A DNA stretch of 64,000 nucleotides from Parabacteroides faecalis. GTDB taxonomy: Bacteria > Bacteroidota > Bacteroidia > Bacteroidales > Tannerellaceae. The notes beneath the pieces are model-generated. The model did not search any database. It worked only from the letters and a program-made list of their open reading frames with translations, and had not been told where the DNA came from. The position numbers were made by a program, and so were the translations under genes. Every line of letters begins with the position of its first letter. Position 1 is the stretch's first letter. The DNA lies in contig NZ_JAKZMM010000001.1 in the NCBI RefSeq assembly GCF_022809355.1, positions 124,001 through 188,000 of the forward strand. The letters run 5' to 3'. Positions 1-8,953 of this stretch are shown in pieces.

Positions 1-2006
1 AAGGTAGCTATTCTCTACACATAGACAAGAAAAAGGTTACGATTTCATCGGGTAATTACGGAGGCTTTATTGCCGGAATCCAGACAATTCGCCAGCTTTT
101 CCCTGCCGAGATTGAATCAATGACGGAACTGCCGGGTAATACCTGGACTTTACCTGCCGTAACCATTACAGACGAGCCTCGTTTCAGTTGGAGAGGTGTG
201 ATGCTGGACGTTTCCCGTCATTTCTATTCTCCGGATGAAGTGAAGGAATTGCTCGATTTGATGGCTCTTTACAAACTAAATAAATTTCACTGGCACCTGA
301 CAGACGACCAGGGATGGCGTATTGAAATCAAGAAATATCCGCTGCTGACTGAAAAAGGAGCGTGGCGTCCGTTTAATTCGCAAGACCGGGAATGTATGCG
401 TCGGGCCCAAGCTGAAGACAACTCTGATTTTGAGATTCCCGCCGAGAAGCTGCGTATCGTTCAGGGAGACACTTTGTATGGAGGCTTTTATACACAGGAA
501 GAAATCAAGGAGATCGTCAGATATGCCGGTATTCGCGGAATTGACGTGATACCAGAAATTGATATGCCGGGGCACATGCTGGCAGCAGTCAGTAACTATG
601 GCGGTGTTTCCTGCTTTGCACAAACGGGCTGGGGAAAGACGTTTTCATCGCCGGTTTGTCCGGGAAAAGAATCGGCTTTAGAGTTCTGTAAAAACGTTTA
701 CGCCGAGGTCATTCCTCTGTTCCCTTATAAATATATTCACCTGGGAGCGGATGAAGTAGAAAAAACGAATTGGAAGAAATGTCCGGACTGCCAGAAACGG
801 ATGAAAGAAGAAGGATTAAAGACCGAAGAAGAATTGCAATCGTGGTTTGTTCATTATATGGAACACTTCTTCAACGAACACGGCAAGAATCTGATCGGTT
901 GGGATGAAATATTGGAAGGTGGACTTTCAGAAACGGCAACTATTATGTGGTGGCGCAATTGGTATCCGCAATCGTTGCCGGAAGCAACGGCCCAGGGAAA
1001 TCAGGCTATTTATTGTCCGAATGCAAATTTCTATCTGGATGTACAACAAGATCGTAAATCCGTCAGAAACCTTTATGAATATGTGCTGGCTCCTGATTCT
1101 TTAAGCGAGGCACAGCGTAGTCTGATCTTAGGCGCTCAAGGAAATATCTGGTGCGAATGGATTCCGTCTCGTGAACGAATGCACTATATGGCTTTCCCAC
1201 GGGTAATGGCACTGGCGGAGAAAACATGGAGCAATCCGGATATGTGTTACTGGGATGATTTCCAAAAACGCATGATCGGTCAATTCGAACGTTTGAATAT
1301 ACTGGATGTAAATTATCGTACTCCGGATTTGGAAGGTTTCCATGCTGTCAATGCCTTCGTTGGAGAAACCAACGTTTGTGTTACATGCGCAGATCCAAGT
1401 GTGGAAATCCATTATACCACAAATGGTACAATACCAACATTGGAATCGCCGGCTTATACAGGACCGATGAAAATAAACGAATCCACCGATTATGTCTTCC
1501 GTACTTTTAAAGCAAACGGAAAGGCAGGAGATATCTTCCGTACCCGTTACATAAAGCAGGAATATGCTCCGGCTGATGCCAATGCCCAGCCACAAAAGAC
1601 CGGACTTCAGGCTACATGGCACGAAGGACGTTTTGACTCGTGTGCTGCCATTCAAAAGATTCCGGCAAAAGAAACATTCGAAATCACAGATGTAACGATT
1701 CCATCGGAAGTGAAAGGAGATATCGGATTAGTAATCAAAGGCTACATTAATATTCCGGCTGAAGGAGTTTATACGTTCTCATTGCTTTCGGACGACGGAA
1801 GTATTCTGAAGATTGACGATGAAATCGTCGTGAACAACGACGGGCCTCATGCTCCGGCCGAAATATCCGGACAAAGAGCACTGGCGAAAGGCTTGCATCC
1901 AATAGAAGTACAATACTTTGATTATAACGGTGGATTGCTGCAACTCAACGTATATGATCCATCCGGAAAGAAGATGGATGTAAATACAGGAATATATGCT
2001 TATTGA
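1..2006 (+). CDS. Beta-N-acetylhexosaminidase, GH20 (5' end outside window)
   Basis: The frame is open from the first bases of the window (codons from position 3), so the start lies upstream; the ATG at 120 is internal. GH20 enzymes remove terminal beta-GlcNAc or GalNAc by substrate-assisted catalysis. The TIM barrel is visible through HWHLTDDQGW and the catalytic Asp-Glu pair in HLGADE (codons at 750-755). It is followed by a chitobiase C-terminal-like domain (IHYTTNGTIPT, near 1410) and a C-terminal PA14-like domain (about 1600-1990; LLSDDGSILKIDDE). PA14 domains often bind sugar. The architecture matches the second GH20 at 19667-22012. An extracytoplasmic location is expected, but the signal peptide is not in the window. 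Confidence 0.93.
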   Translation, partial: GSYSLHIDKKKVTISSGNYGGFIAGIQTIRQLFPAEIESMTELPGNTWTLPAVTITDEPRFSWRGVMLDVSRHFYSPDEVKELLDLMALYKLNKFHWHLTDDQGWRIEIKKYPLLTEKGAWRPFNSQDRECMRRAQAEDNSDFEIPAEKLRIVQGDTLYGGFYTQEEIKEIVRYAGIRGIDVIPEIDMPGHMLAAVSNYGGVSCFAQTGWGKTFSSPVCPGKESALEFCKNVYAEVIPLFPYKYIHLGADEVEKTNWKKCPDCQKRMKEEGLKTEEELQSWFVHYMEHFFNEHGKNLIGWDEILEGGLSETATIMWWRNWYPQSLPEATAQGNQAIYCPNANFYLDVQQDRKSVRNLYEYVLAPDSLSEAQRSLILGAQGNIWCEWIPSRERMHYMAFPRVMALAEKTWSNPDMCYWDDFQKRMIGQFERLNILDVNYRTPDLEGFHAVNAFVGETNVCVTCADPSVEIHYTTNGTIPTLESPAYTGPMKINESTDYVFRTFKANGKAGDIFRTRYIKQEYAPADANAQPQKTGLQATWHEGRFDSCAAIQKIPAKETFEITDVTIPSEVKGDIGLVIKGYINIPAEGVYTFSLLSDDGSILKIDDEIVVNNDGPHAPAEISGQRALAKGLHPIEVQYFDYNGGLLQLNVYDPSGKKMDVNTGIYAY

Positions 2007-2042
2007 TTGAATCGGGCATTACGTCCCAGTTAATCATGAAAA

Positions 2043-2126
2043 CAGAGAGTTGTTTAAGTATTGATTTAAGAGAAGAAGGATAAATCCTTGTCAATAGCCT
2101 AATTAATCTGCTTAAACAACTCTCTG
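2043..2126. repeat. 16-bp perfect inverted repeat, 52-nt loop
   Basis: CAGAGAGTTGTTTAAG at 2043-2058 is exactly complementary to 2111-2126, and two further inner pairs extend it (one G-U). It starts 37 bases after the GH20 stop codon. There is no U-tract right after the stem, so it is not a textbook terminator. It may still act as a transcript-end stem. Confidence 0.6.
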
Positions 2127-2190
2127 AAAACAATAAGTAAAGGCTAAAGGACTGATTTTTTATTCTTTTTGTCGATTTTTTTAGAGAGAA

Positions 2191-2223
2191 GTTGTGAGAA
2201 TATTAAATTTATTTATACCTTTG
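2191..2223 (+). promoter_or_regulatory. Promoter of the rpmB operon
   Basis: The -7 box TACCTTTG (2216-2223) matches the Bacteroidales consensus TAnnTTTG. GTTG (2191-2194) sits 21 bases upstream as a -33 element. Transcription would start near 2230, leaving about 175 nt of leader. Confidence 0.75.
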
Positions 2224-2230
2224 CACCCCG

Positions 2231-2406
2231 TAAGCGGTAAATAACCGCTATCCAAGAAAACACTTCCGCTCTGTTCGTGATGCTAGTTCAGAAAAGAAGT
2301 TTCTGAGAAAAAGAAATACGATTTGTATGTCATAGGAGGCGTGCAGGTCTTTTTCTTTATAGAGATTATTTTTCGAATCATTACATGTAATAAAAAGAAG
2401 ATAGAG
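2231..2406 (+). promoter_or_regulatory. Long 5' leader of rpmB
   Basis: About 175 nt of untranslated leader separates the promoter from the rpmB start. It contains a small hairpin (AGCGGT, loop AAATA, ACCGCT, near 2232-2248) and a 12-base palindrome ATTACATGTAAT near 2380. Ribosomal protein operons are often feedback-controlled through such leaders, but no known leader motif was recognised. An open frame running through it (from 2323) is treated as non-coding because L28 starts at 2407. Confidence 0.4.
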
Positions 2407-2646
2407 ATGTCTAAAATTTGTCAAATTACCGGAAAAAAAGCAATGGTTGGCAACAACGTTTCTCACTCTAAGAGAAGAACGAAACGTAAGTTTGATGTTA
2501 ACCTGTTTACAAAAAAGTTCTATTGGGTAGAACAGGATTGCTGGATTAGCCTGAAGATCTCTGCAGCAGGCTTGCGTACAATTAACAAATTAGGATTGGA
2601 TGCTGCTATTAAAATGGCTGCTGAAAAGGGTTATTTAAACGCTTAA
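2407..2646 (+). CDS. rpmB: 50S ribosomal protein L28
   Basis: Seventy-nine residues, starting [11 protein letters not shown], the usual start of bacterial bL28. The frame is open further upstream, but ATG 2407 gives the family length and conserved N-terminus. The core includes [12 protein letters not shown] and the C-terminal helix [16 protein letters not shown]. It is a structural protein of the large subunit. First gene of a compact operon with L33 (16-nt gap) and a 50-residue DUF4295 protein. Confidence 0.97.
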   Translation: MSKICQITGKKAMVGNNVSHSKRRTKRKFDVNLFTKKFYWVEQDCWISLKISAAGLRTINKLGLDAAIKMAAEKGYLNA

Positions 2647-2662
2647 TAGGAGGATTTAAACA

Positions 2663-2851
2663 ATGGCAAAGAAAGCAAAAGGAAACAGAGTTCAGGTTAT
2701 TCTAGAATGTACTGAACACAAAGACAGCGGTATGCCGGGTACTTCTCGTTATATCACTACTAAAAACAGAAAGAATACAACTCAGCGATTGGAATTGATG
2801 AAATACAATCCGATTCTGAAGAAGATGACTTTACATAAAGAAATTAAGTAA
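2663..2851 (+). CDS. rpmG: 50S ribosomal protein L33
   Basis: Sixty-two residues, bL33 family, recognised from [12 protein letters not shown] and [14 protein letters not shown]. There are no CxxC pairs, so it is the zinc-free type. A clear GGAGG motif lies about 8 bases before the ATG. That is notable because Bacteroidetes rarely use Shine-Dalgarno pairing. Confidence 0.97.
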   Translation: MAKKAKGNRVQVILECTEHKDSGMPGTSRYITTKNRKNTTQRLELMKYNPILKKMTLHKEIK

Positions 2852-2866
2852 TAGGAGATTTAAACA

Positions 2867-3019
2867 ATGGCAAAGAAAGCAGTTGCAACATTTAAGAAAG
2901 GTGATGGACGTACTTTCTCTAAAGTAATCAAGATGGTAAAGTCTCCGAAAACCGGTGCTTACATCTTCCAGGAAGAAATGATCCCGAATGAAGCTGTTAA
3001 AGATTATTTCAGCAAATAA
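2867..3019 (+). CDS. DUF4295 small basic ribosome-associated protein
   Basis: Fifty residues, beginning MAKKAVATFKKGDGRTFSKV and ending KDYFSK, lysine-rich, 15 nt after rpmG, with a GGAG motif upstream. The family is restricted to Bacteroidetes and sits after rpmG. A Bacteroidetes-specific large-subunit protein (bL38) has been reported from a Flavobacterium ribosome structure. I suspect this gene is its counterpart but cannot verify that from sequence alone. It is last in the operon and followed by a strong terminator. Confidence 0.88.
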   Translation: MAKKAVATFKKGDGRTFSKVIKMVKSPKTGAYIFQEEMIPNEAVKDYFSK

Positions 3020-3041
3020 TTCTTGAGGATAAAGAAATAAG

Positions 3042-3085
3042 AAAAGAGGCTTTTTCCCGCCAAAAAGGGAGAAAGCCTCTTTTTT
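3042..3085 (+). terminator. Intrinsic terminator of the rpmB-rpmG-DUF4295 operon
   Basis: AAAAGAGGCTTTTTCCC pairs with GGGAGAAAGCCTCTTTT and ends in a run of T, 23 bases after the DUF4295 stop. Confidence 0.92.
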
Positions 3086-3110
3086 GTTCCCAAATTAATC
3101 CTTAACTTTG
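3083..3110 (+). promoter_or_regulatory. Promoter of dnaN, overlapping the preceding terminator tail
   Basis: The -7 box TAACTTTG is at 3103-3110. The nearest TTTG (3083-3086) lies in the T-run of the terminator and is only 16 bases upstream, shorter than usual. The leader would be about 65 nt. Confidence 0.5.
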
Positions 3111-3181
3111 TGTCTTGAGCCGTACAAAGCAACAGGCTTATACGGTACTTATAACGGATGTAAAATATAAACACATATACT

Positions 3182-4303
3182 ATGAAGTTTGATGTTTCAA
3201 GTACTGCATTGTCTTCTCGTCTGCAAGTGGCGAGCAAGGTAATTGCTGCGAAAAATTCATTGCCCATTTTGGACAACTTTCTCTTTAGTCTGGAAGGAGA
3301 TATGCTGACAATTACAGCAGCTGATTCAGAAACACGTTTGGTAACAACTGTACAGGTGATGAACGCACAAGGTTCAGGTGTTTTTGCATTGTCTGCCAAA
3401 AACATTCTTGATCCGTTGAAGGAGTTGCCGGAACAGCCCTTGACTTTTGATATTAATGACGAGAATCTGGAAATCTTTATCTATTTCCAGAATGGAAAAT
3501 ATAACTTCATCGGAGCCAGAGGTGATTTATATCCTCAGCAGAAACCGTTGAAAGAAAATGCCATTTCCATGACCATGGATAGCAAGACGCTGCTAAGTGG
3601 CATCTCCCGTTCGTTATTTGCTACGGCAGATGATGAATTACGTCCGGTGATGAATGGTGTTTATTTTGATATCCAGCCTGATAATTTGACTTTCGTTGCA
3701 TCAGATGGCCGTAAGCTGATTCGTTTGCGTAATTTCTCAGTAAAGAGTGAACAACGGGCAGCTTTTATCTTACCAAAGAAACCGGCCAATCTGCTTAAAA
3801 ATATTCTGTCGAAAGACGAAGGCGTAACAATGATCAAATTCGATGAAAACAATGCGCATTTCATCAGTGACAGCTTTGAGATGGTTTGCCGGTTGATCGA
3901 AGGACGTTATCCGAATTACAATAGCGTTATTCCACAGGAAAATCCTTATAAGGTAACGATCGACCGTGTATCTTTCCTGACTGCCCTGAAACGTGTTTCT
4001 GTCTTTTCACAGTCAAGCAGTTTGATCAAGTTACAATTAAAGACCAATGAGCTGACTATTTTTGGTCAGGATATCGATTTCTCGATCGCTGCAGAAGAAC
4101 ATATTCCATGTCAATATAATAGTCCGGAATTAAGTATTGGTTTCAACTCTACTTATCTAATTGAAATTCTAAGCAACATCAGTTCGGAATCAATTGTATT
4201 CGAGTTGGCAGATCCTTCTCGTGCAGGTGTTATCGTACCGGAAGTAAATGAGGAAAATGAGGACTTATTGACCTTGCTGATGCCAATGATGTTGAACGAT
4301 TAA
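3182..4303 (+). CDS. dnaN: DNA polymerase III beta subunit (sliding clamp)
   Basis: 373 residues, the usual beta clamp length, with three repeated clamp domains. The start MKFDVSSTALSSRLQVASKV and the C-terminal stretch LLTLLMPMMLND are typical; the C-terminus forms part of the protein-binding pocket. It encircles DNA and tethers polymerase III. A DnaQ-like exonuclease follows after 11 nt, and coaBC, DUF4835 and recN continue the same strand, a co-directional housekeeping set. Confidence 0.97.
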   Translation: MKFDVSSTALSSRLQVASKVIAAKNSLPILDNFLFSLEGDMLTITAADSETRLVTTVQVMNAQGSGVFALSAKNILDPLKELPEQPLTFDINDENLEIFIYFQNGKYNFIGARGDLYPQQKPLKENAISMTMDSKTLLSGISRSLFATADDELRPVMNGVYFDIQPDNLTFVASDGRKLIRLRNFSVKSEQRAAFILPKKPANLLKNILSKDEGVTMIKFDENNAHFISDSFEMVCRLIEGRYPNYNSVIPQENPYKVTIDRVSFLTALKRVSVFSQSSSLIKLQLKTNELTIFGQDIDFSIAAEEHIPCQYNSPELSIGFNSTYLIEILSNISSESIVFELADPSRAGVIVPEVNEENEDLLTLLMPMMLND

Positions 4304-4314
4304 AGCGTTATACT

Positions 4315-5085
4315 ATGCAATTGAATCTGAAAAATCCGTTGGTTTTCTTTGATTTGGAAACAACCGGAATTGATATTGTCAAGGATCGCATCATAGAGAT
4401 ATCGTATGTTAAGGTTTTTCCGAACGGAAAAGAAGAGAGTAAAACCATGCGTATTAATCCGGGAATGCCGATTCCACCGGCTTCTACAGCTATTCATGGC
4501 ATTACAGACGATGATGTAAAGGATTGCCCGTTGTTTAAGAACGTAGCCAAACAATTGGCTGCCCAAATCGAAGGGTGCGATCTGGCCGGATACAATTCAA
4601 ATCGCTTTGACATTCCTCTCTTGGCAGAAGAGTTCTTGCGTGCCGGCGTTGATATCGATCTGACACGAAGAAAATTTATTGACGTGCAGACTATTTTCTA
4701 CAAAATGGAACAACGTACGTTGGCTGCTGCCTACAAATTCTATTGTCAGAAATCACTTGAGAATGCACATACGGCGGCAGCTGATACGATGGCCACTTAT
4801 GAGGTTTTGAAAGCCCAGCTGGATCGTTATCCGGAATTGAAGAATGATGTGACATTTTTATCTGAATTCTCCAGCTTCACCAACAACGTTGATTTTGCCG
4901 GCCGGATGGTTTATAATGAAAAGAATCAGGAAGTATTCAATTTTGGTAAGTACAAAGGTCGCCTGGTTGAAGAAGTTCTCAAACAAGAACCGGCTTATTA
5001 CAGTTGGATGATGAACGGAGATTTCCCGTTAAACACCAAGCAGAAACTGACAGAAATCAAACTGCGCGGATTTAATGCAAAATAA
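4315..5085 (+). CDS. DnaQ-like 3'-5' exonuclease (DNA polymerase III epsilon type)
   Basis: 256 residues. The DEDDh exonuclease fold is shown by FFDLETTGID (Exo I), GYNSNRFDIPLL (Exo II) and the C-terminal HTAAADTMATYEVL (HxxxxD of Exo III). After residue about 205 there is a DUF3820-like tail (FNFGKYKGRLVEEV), common in Bacteroidetes versions. The role is proofreading or repair. Whether it is the main replicative epsilon or an accessory exonuclease cannot be settled here, but the position 11 nt after dnaN fits replication. Confidence 0.9.
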   Translation: MQLNLKNPLVFFDLETTGIDIVKDRIIEISYVKVFPNGKEESKTMRINPGMPIPPASTAIHGITDDDVKDCPLFKNVAKQLAAQIEGCDLAGYNSNRFDIPLLAEEFLRAGVDIDLTRRKFIDVQTIFYKMEQRTLAAAYKFYCQKSLENAHTAAADTMATYEVLKAQLDRYPELKNDVTFLSEFSSFTNNVDFAGRMVYNEKNQEVFNFGKYKGRLVEEVLKQEPAYYSWMMNGDFPLNTKQKLTEIKLRGFNAK

Positions 5086-5097
5086 AGTCTGATTTGT

Positions 5098-6300
5098 ATG
5101 CTGAAAGGAAAACATATCATCTTAGGAATTACCGGAAGTATTGCGGCTTATAAAGCTGCCTATATTATTCGGGCATTGGTCAAAAAAGGGGCAGAAGTAC
5201 AAGTTGTTATCACTCCGGCCGGAAAAGAATTCATCACCCCGATAACTTTATCGGCATTGAGTAGTAATCCGGTCATCAGTGAGTTCTTTTCCAATCGAGA
5301 CGGTTCTTGGCATAGTCATGTAGATCTGGGATTATGGGCTGATGCGATGTTGATTGCACCGGCTACCGCTTCTACCATTGGAAAGATGGCAAATGGTATT
5401 GCAGATAATATGTTAGTGACAACTTATTTGTCTTGTAAAGCTCCCGTATTCATTGCTCCAGCCATGGACTTGGATATGTTTGCCCATCCGACGACACAGC
5501 AGAATCTGGATCGACTCCGCTCATTCGGCAACCATATTATAGAACCAGCCGAAGGTGAACTGGCCAGTCATCTGGTTGGAAAAGGGCGCATGGAGGAACC
5601 CGACAAAATTGTAGCTACACTGGAAACCTTCTTTGATGAGTCGATGACATTAAAGGATAAAAAAATCTTAATAACTGCCGGTCCGACGTATGAAAAGATA
5701 GATCCGGTCCGTTTTATAGGAAATTATTCTTCAGGGAAAATGGGATATGCTTTGGCTGAAGCGTGTGCAGCACGTGGGGCAGAAGTATTTCTGGTGAGTG
5801 GTCCGGTTTCCTTACAGGCCAAACACCCGTCAATCCATCGGATTTCCATCGAATCGGCAGAAGAGATGTACCAATGTGCCATGGATGTCTTTCCTTCGGT
5901 CGATGCAGCCATCTTATGTGCAGCGGTTGCTGATTACAGACCCGAGATGACTTCTGCAGAAAAGATCAAACGGGAATCGACAGGAGAGATGACGTTAAAG
6001 CTGGTTCCGAATAAGGATATTGCCGCATCTTTAGGACAAATAAAGATGGCAGACCAAATATTGGTCGGTTTTGCTCTGGAGACATCGGATGAAGTGCATC
6101 ATGCAACCGATAAGCTAAAGAGAAAGAATTTGGACTTTATCGTATTGAATTCTTTGCGTGATCAGGGCGCCGGTTTCCGATGTGACACAAACAAAATATC
6201 GATTCTGGATCAAGAAGGAACACTGACTGAATATCCGTTGAAGAGTAAACAGGAGGTAGCTGTAGATATTATTAATAAGTTAGTTTCACGATTGAAATGA
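5098..6300 (+). CDS. coaBC: Bifunctional phosphopantothenoylcysteine decarboxylase / phosphopantothenate-cysteine ligase
   Basis: 400 residues, two steps of coenzyme A synthesis. The N-terminal CoaC flavoprotein half (about 1-180) has GITGSIAAYKA, the SHVDLG histidine and APAMDLDMF. The C-terminal CoaB half (about 185-400) has GPTYEKIDPVRFIGNYSSGKMG and AAVADYRP. The stop codon overlaps the next start by 4 bases (ATGA), suggesting translational coupling. Confidence 0.97.
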   Translation: MLKGKHIILGITGSIAAYKAAYIIRALVKKGAEVQVVITPAGKEFITPITLSALSSNPVISEFFSNRDGSWHSHVDLGLWADAMLIAPATASTIGKMANGIADNMLVTTYLSCKAPVFIAPAMDLDMFAHPTTQQNLDRLRSFGNHIIEPAEGELASHLVGKGRMEEPDKIVATLETFFDESMTLKDKKILITAGPTYEKIDPVRFIGNYSSGKMGYALAEACAARGAEVFLVSGPVSLQAKHPSIHRISIESAEEMYQCAMDVFPSVDAAILCAAVADYRPEMTSAEKIKRESTGEMTLKLVPNKDIAASLGQIKMADQILVGFALETSDEVHHATDKLKRKNLDFIVLNSLRDQGAGFRCDTNKISILDQEGTLTEYPLKSKQEVAVDIINKLVSRLK

Positions 6301-7211
6301 GAGGAAGAAAACTATTGGGATTGTTGGTAGCAGGAATATGTTCAGTCTCTGCGATGGCACAAATGTCGAACAACGGAGAGTTGAATGCCCGCATCACTAT
6401 TAACAGTGACAAGATACAGGGAACGGACAAATCGGTTTTTACGACTTTGCAGACGGCATTGACCGAGTTTGTCAATAACAGACGCTGGACTGACGCCACG
6501 TTTGCTGTCAACGAACGGATCGATTGTTCAATGACTATCATCCTGAGTGAGAAATCCGACAATAGTTATAAAGGAGAAATCCAGGTACAGGCTACCCGGC
6601 CGGTGTATAATTCCTCTTATCTGACTACGCTATTCAATTATCGGGACACGGAGCTTGATTTCGAATATGCCCAGTTTGAACAATTGGAATATAATGAGAA
6701 CTCGTTAAGCAGTAATCTGACTGCAACGGTGATGTTCTACATTTATGTTATCTTGGGACTCGATTTTGACAGTTTTTCTCCGCTTGGAGGCAAAGCTTAT
6801 TTCGAGAGAGCCCAGCAAATCGTCAACATGGCTCAGTCTCAGGGCACATGGAGTGGCTGGAAAGCTTTCGACAAAGATGACAACCGACATGGATTGATTA
6901 CGGCCTTGACCGACAATACATCAGAGAAGTTCCGGAATTTCTGGTACACGTATCATCGGAAAGGTTTGGATGAAATGGCTGGTAATCCGGATCGGGGAAG
7001 AACTACGATTATTGAGGCTTTGCCGGTTCTGAAAGAAGTAAAAAGTGCCCGTCCGACATCTGTGATCATGCGTGTATTCTCGGATGCGAAATTAGACGAA
7101 TTGGTCCTGATTTATTCAAAGGCGACTACGCAGGAAAAACAGGAAGGATATAAATTACTATATGAATTGTATCCGACCGAAACCAAGCGCCTGGAATCAT
7201 TGCAAAAGTAA
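6297..7211 (+). CDS. DUF4835 family exported protein
   Basis: 304 residues with a signal peptide (MRGRKLLGLLVAGICSVSAMAQ). DUF4835 is a Bacteroidetes family found between coaBC and recN; its role is unknown. Visible features are LNARITINSDKIQGTDKSV, a central ATVMFYIYVILGLDFDSF segment and a C-terminal helical stretch. The conserved setting suggests envelope or secretion work unrelated to CoA or DNA repair. It overlaps coaBC by 4 bases and lies 7 bases before recN. Confidence 0.88.
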   Translation: MRGRKLLGLLVAGICSVSAMAQMSNNGELNARITINSDKIQGTDKSVFTTLQTALTEFVNNRRWTDATFAVNERIDCSMTIILSEKSDNSYKGEIQVQATRPVYNSSYLTTLFNYRDTELDFEYAQFEQLEYNENSLSSNLTATVMFYIYVILGLDFDSFSPLGGKAYFERAQQIVNMAQSQGTWSGWKAFDKDDNRHGLITALTDNTSEKFRNFWYTYHRKGLDEMAGNPDRGRTTIIEALPVLKEVKSARPTSVIMRVFSDAKLDELVLIYSKATTQEKQEGYKLLYELYPTETKRLESLQK

Positions 7212-7218
7212 TAGAACT

Positions 7219-8883
7219 ATGCTGAATTCATTATTTATCCGGAACTTTGTCTTAATTGACAGCCTGGATATTCAATTTGATAAAGGTTTTTCAGTCATTA
7301 CAGGTGAAACCGGTGCCGGAAAATCCATTATTCTCGGAGCTTTATCGTTAGTTCTAGGACAACGGGCTGACGGGAAAAGTATCAAAAAGGGAGCAGACAA
7401 ATGTGTTATTGAAGTTTCATTCGATATTTCCAAATATCAGCTCGAGCCATTTTTCCTTGAAAACGATCTGGAGTACGACGCTTCAAGCTGTATCTTGCGG
7501 AGAGAACTCTTTTCTTCCGGAAAATCCCGTGCTTTTGTCAACGATTCACCCGTTTCTCTTTCTATCCTGAAAGAATTGGGAAACCGACTGATTGATATTC
7601 ATTCCCAGCATCAGAATTTACTGTTGGGTGACAGCCGTTTCCAATTGCGAGTCTTGGATGTCATGGCCGAAAATGATATTCTGCTGATTCTCTATAAAAA
7701 AGAATTCTTGCGTTACCAAGGCTTAAAACGGGAATTGAAAGCGTTGTTGCAGAAAGCGGAACAGAGTAAACAGGATGAAGATTACATCCGCTTCCAACTG
7801 GATCAATTGAGAGAAGCATCTCTCTCGTCCGGCGAACAGGAAGAACTGGAACAGGAACAGGAGACTTTATCCCATGCAGAAGAAATAAAAGGTTCGCTAT
7901 ATAAAATAAGTGAATTGCTGGATGGTGAAGAAATGGGTAGTGTCCAATTGATTAAAGAAGCCTTGTCGTTGGCTGACGGATTGGAGCGCTATTATCCGAA
8001 AGCCAAAGAATTTGCTGAACGGTTGCGATCTGCCTATATTGACCTGAACGACTTGGCTTCAGAAGCAGACAGTCAGAAGGAAGACATTGAATTTAATCCC
8101 GGGCGTCTGGAATGGGTTAATGACCGGTTGAATTTGATTTATACGTTGGAACAAAAACACCGGGTTTCGAGTGTGGACGAACTATTGGCACTGCAGGAAC
8201 AATATGAGAAACAATTGAGTGAAATCAGTTCATACGATCAGTTGATTGAAGACTTGAATCAGCAATTAGAGGTTTCACATGCCGAGTTATTGCAGCAGGC
8301 AGGTGTTTTAAGTGTTCAACGGAGAGTAGCGGCAAATACGATTGCAGAACAGCTGGTGAAAATGGTTTCGCCATTGGGAATGCCGAATATCCGTTTCCAG
8401 GTAGATATGACTACCCGTCCGGAACCGGAAGCTGAAGGAATGGATGATATCTGTTTCATGTTCTCAGCCAACAAGAATGGAGAGTTACAACCCGTAGCTC
8501 AAACAGCATCAGGTGGTGAAATTTCCCGATTAATGCTGTGTATCAAAGCCATGATTGCTGGTTTTACAGCTTTACCAACCATTATATTTGATGAAATAGA
8601 TACCGGAGTTTCAGGCGATATAGCCGACAAGATGGGAAATATCATGCAGGATTTAGGCTCGAAGATGCAGGTCTTTGCCATTACCCATTTACCTCAGATT
8701 GCCGCAAAAGGTTCAGCTCATTACTTTGTTTATAAGGAAGATCGGGAAGATGGCACTGCTACACAAATCAAACGCCTGTCGGATGAAGAACGAATCAACG
8801 AAGTAGCCCGGATGCTGAGCGGTGCATCGCTGACGAAAGCATCTTTAGCAAATGCCAAAGATTTATTAAGGAAAGGACGATAA
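7219..8883 (+). CDS. recN: DNA repair protein RecN
   Basis: 554 residues from ATG 7219, which gives the family start MLNSLFIRNFVLIDSLDI; an upstream in-frame ATG at 7162 lies inside the previous gene and is rejected. SMC-like ATPase: Walker A GETGAGKS near residue 30, long coiled coil about 150-370, signature TASGGEISRLML and Walker B PTIIFDEIDTGVSG in the C-terminal half. It acts in double-strand break repair. Confidence 0.96.
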   Translation: MLNSLFIRNFVLIDSLDIQFDKGFSVITGETGAGKSIILGALSLVLGQRADGKSIKKGADKCVIEVSFDISKYQLEPFFLENDLEYDASSCILRRELFSSGKSRAFVNDSPVSLSILKELGNRLIDIHSQHQNLLLGDSRFQLRVLDVMAENDILLILYKKEFLRYQGLKRELKALLQKAEQSKQDEDYIRFQLDQLREASLSSGEQEELEQEQETLSHAEEIKGSLYKISELLDGEEMGSVQLIKEALSLADGLERYYPKAKEFAERLRSAYIDLNDLASEADSQKEDIEFNPGRLEWVNDRLNLIYTLEQKHRVSSVDELLALQEQYEKQLSEISSYDQLIEDLNQQLEVSHAELLQQAGVLSVQRRVAANTIAEQLVKMVSPLGMPNIRFQVDMTTRPEPEAEGMDDICFMFSANKNGELQPVAQTASGGEISRLMLCIKAMIAGFTALPTIIFDEIDTGVSGDIADKMGNIMQDLGSKMQVFAITHLPQIAAKGSAHYFVYKEDREDGTATQIKRLSDEERINEVARMLSGASLTKASLANAKDLLRKGR

Positions 8884-8953
8884 ACTTTCGGACTATTGTC
8901 AGGTCTTATTACTAAAAGAATTTCCTATTATTCACTTTTAAAGAGAGTAAGCT

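Noticed and set aside
1128-1655. Antisense ORF of 175 residues in the first GH20 gene
   Set aside because: No family resemblance; lies wholly within a well-supported coding gene.
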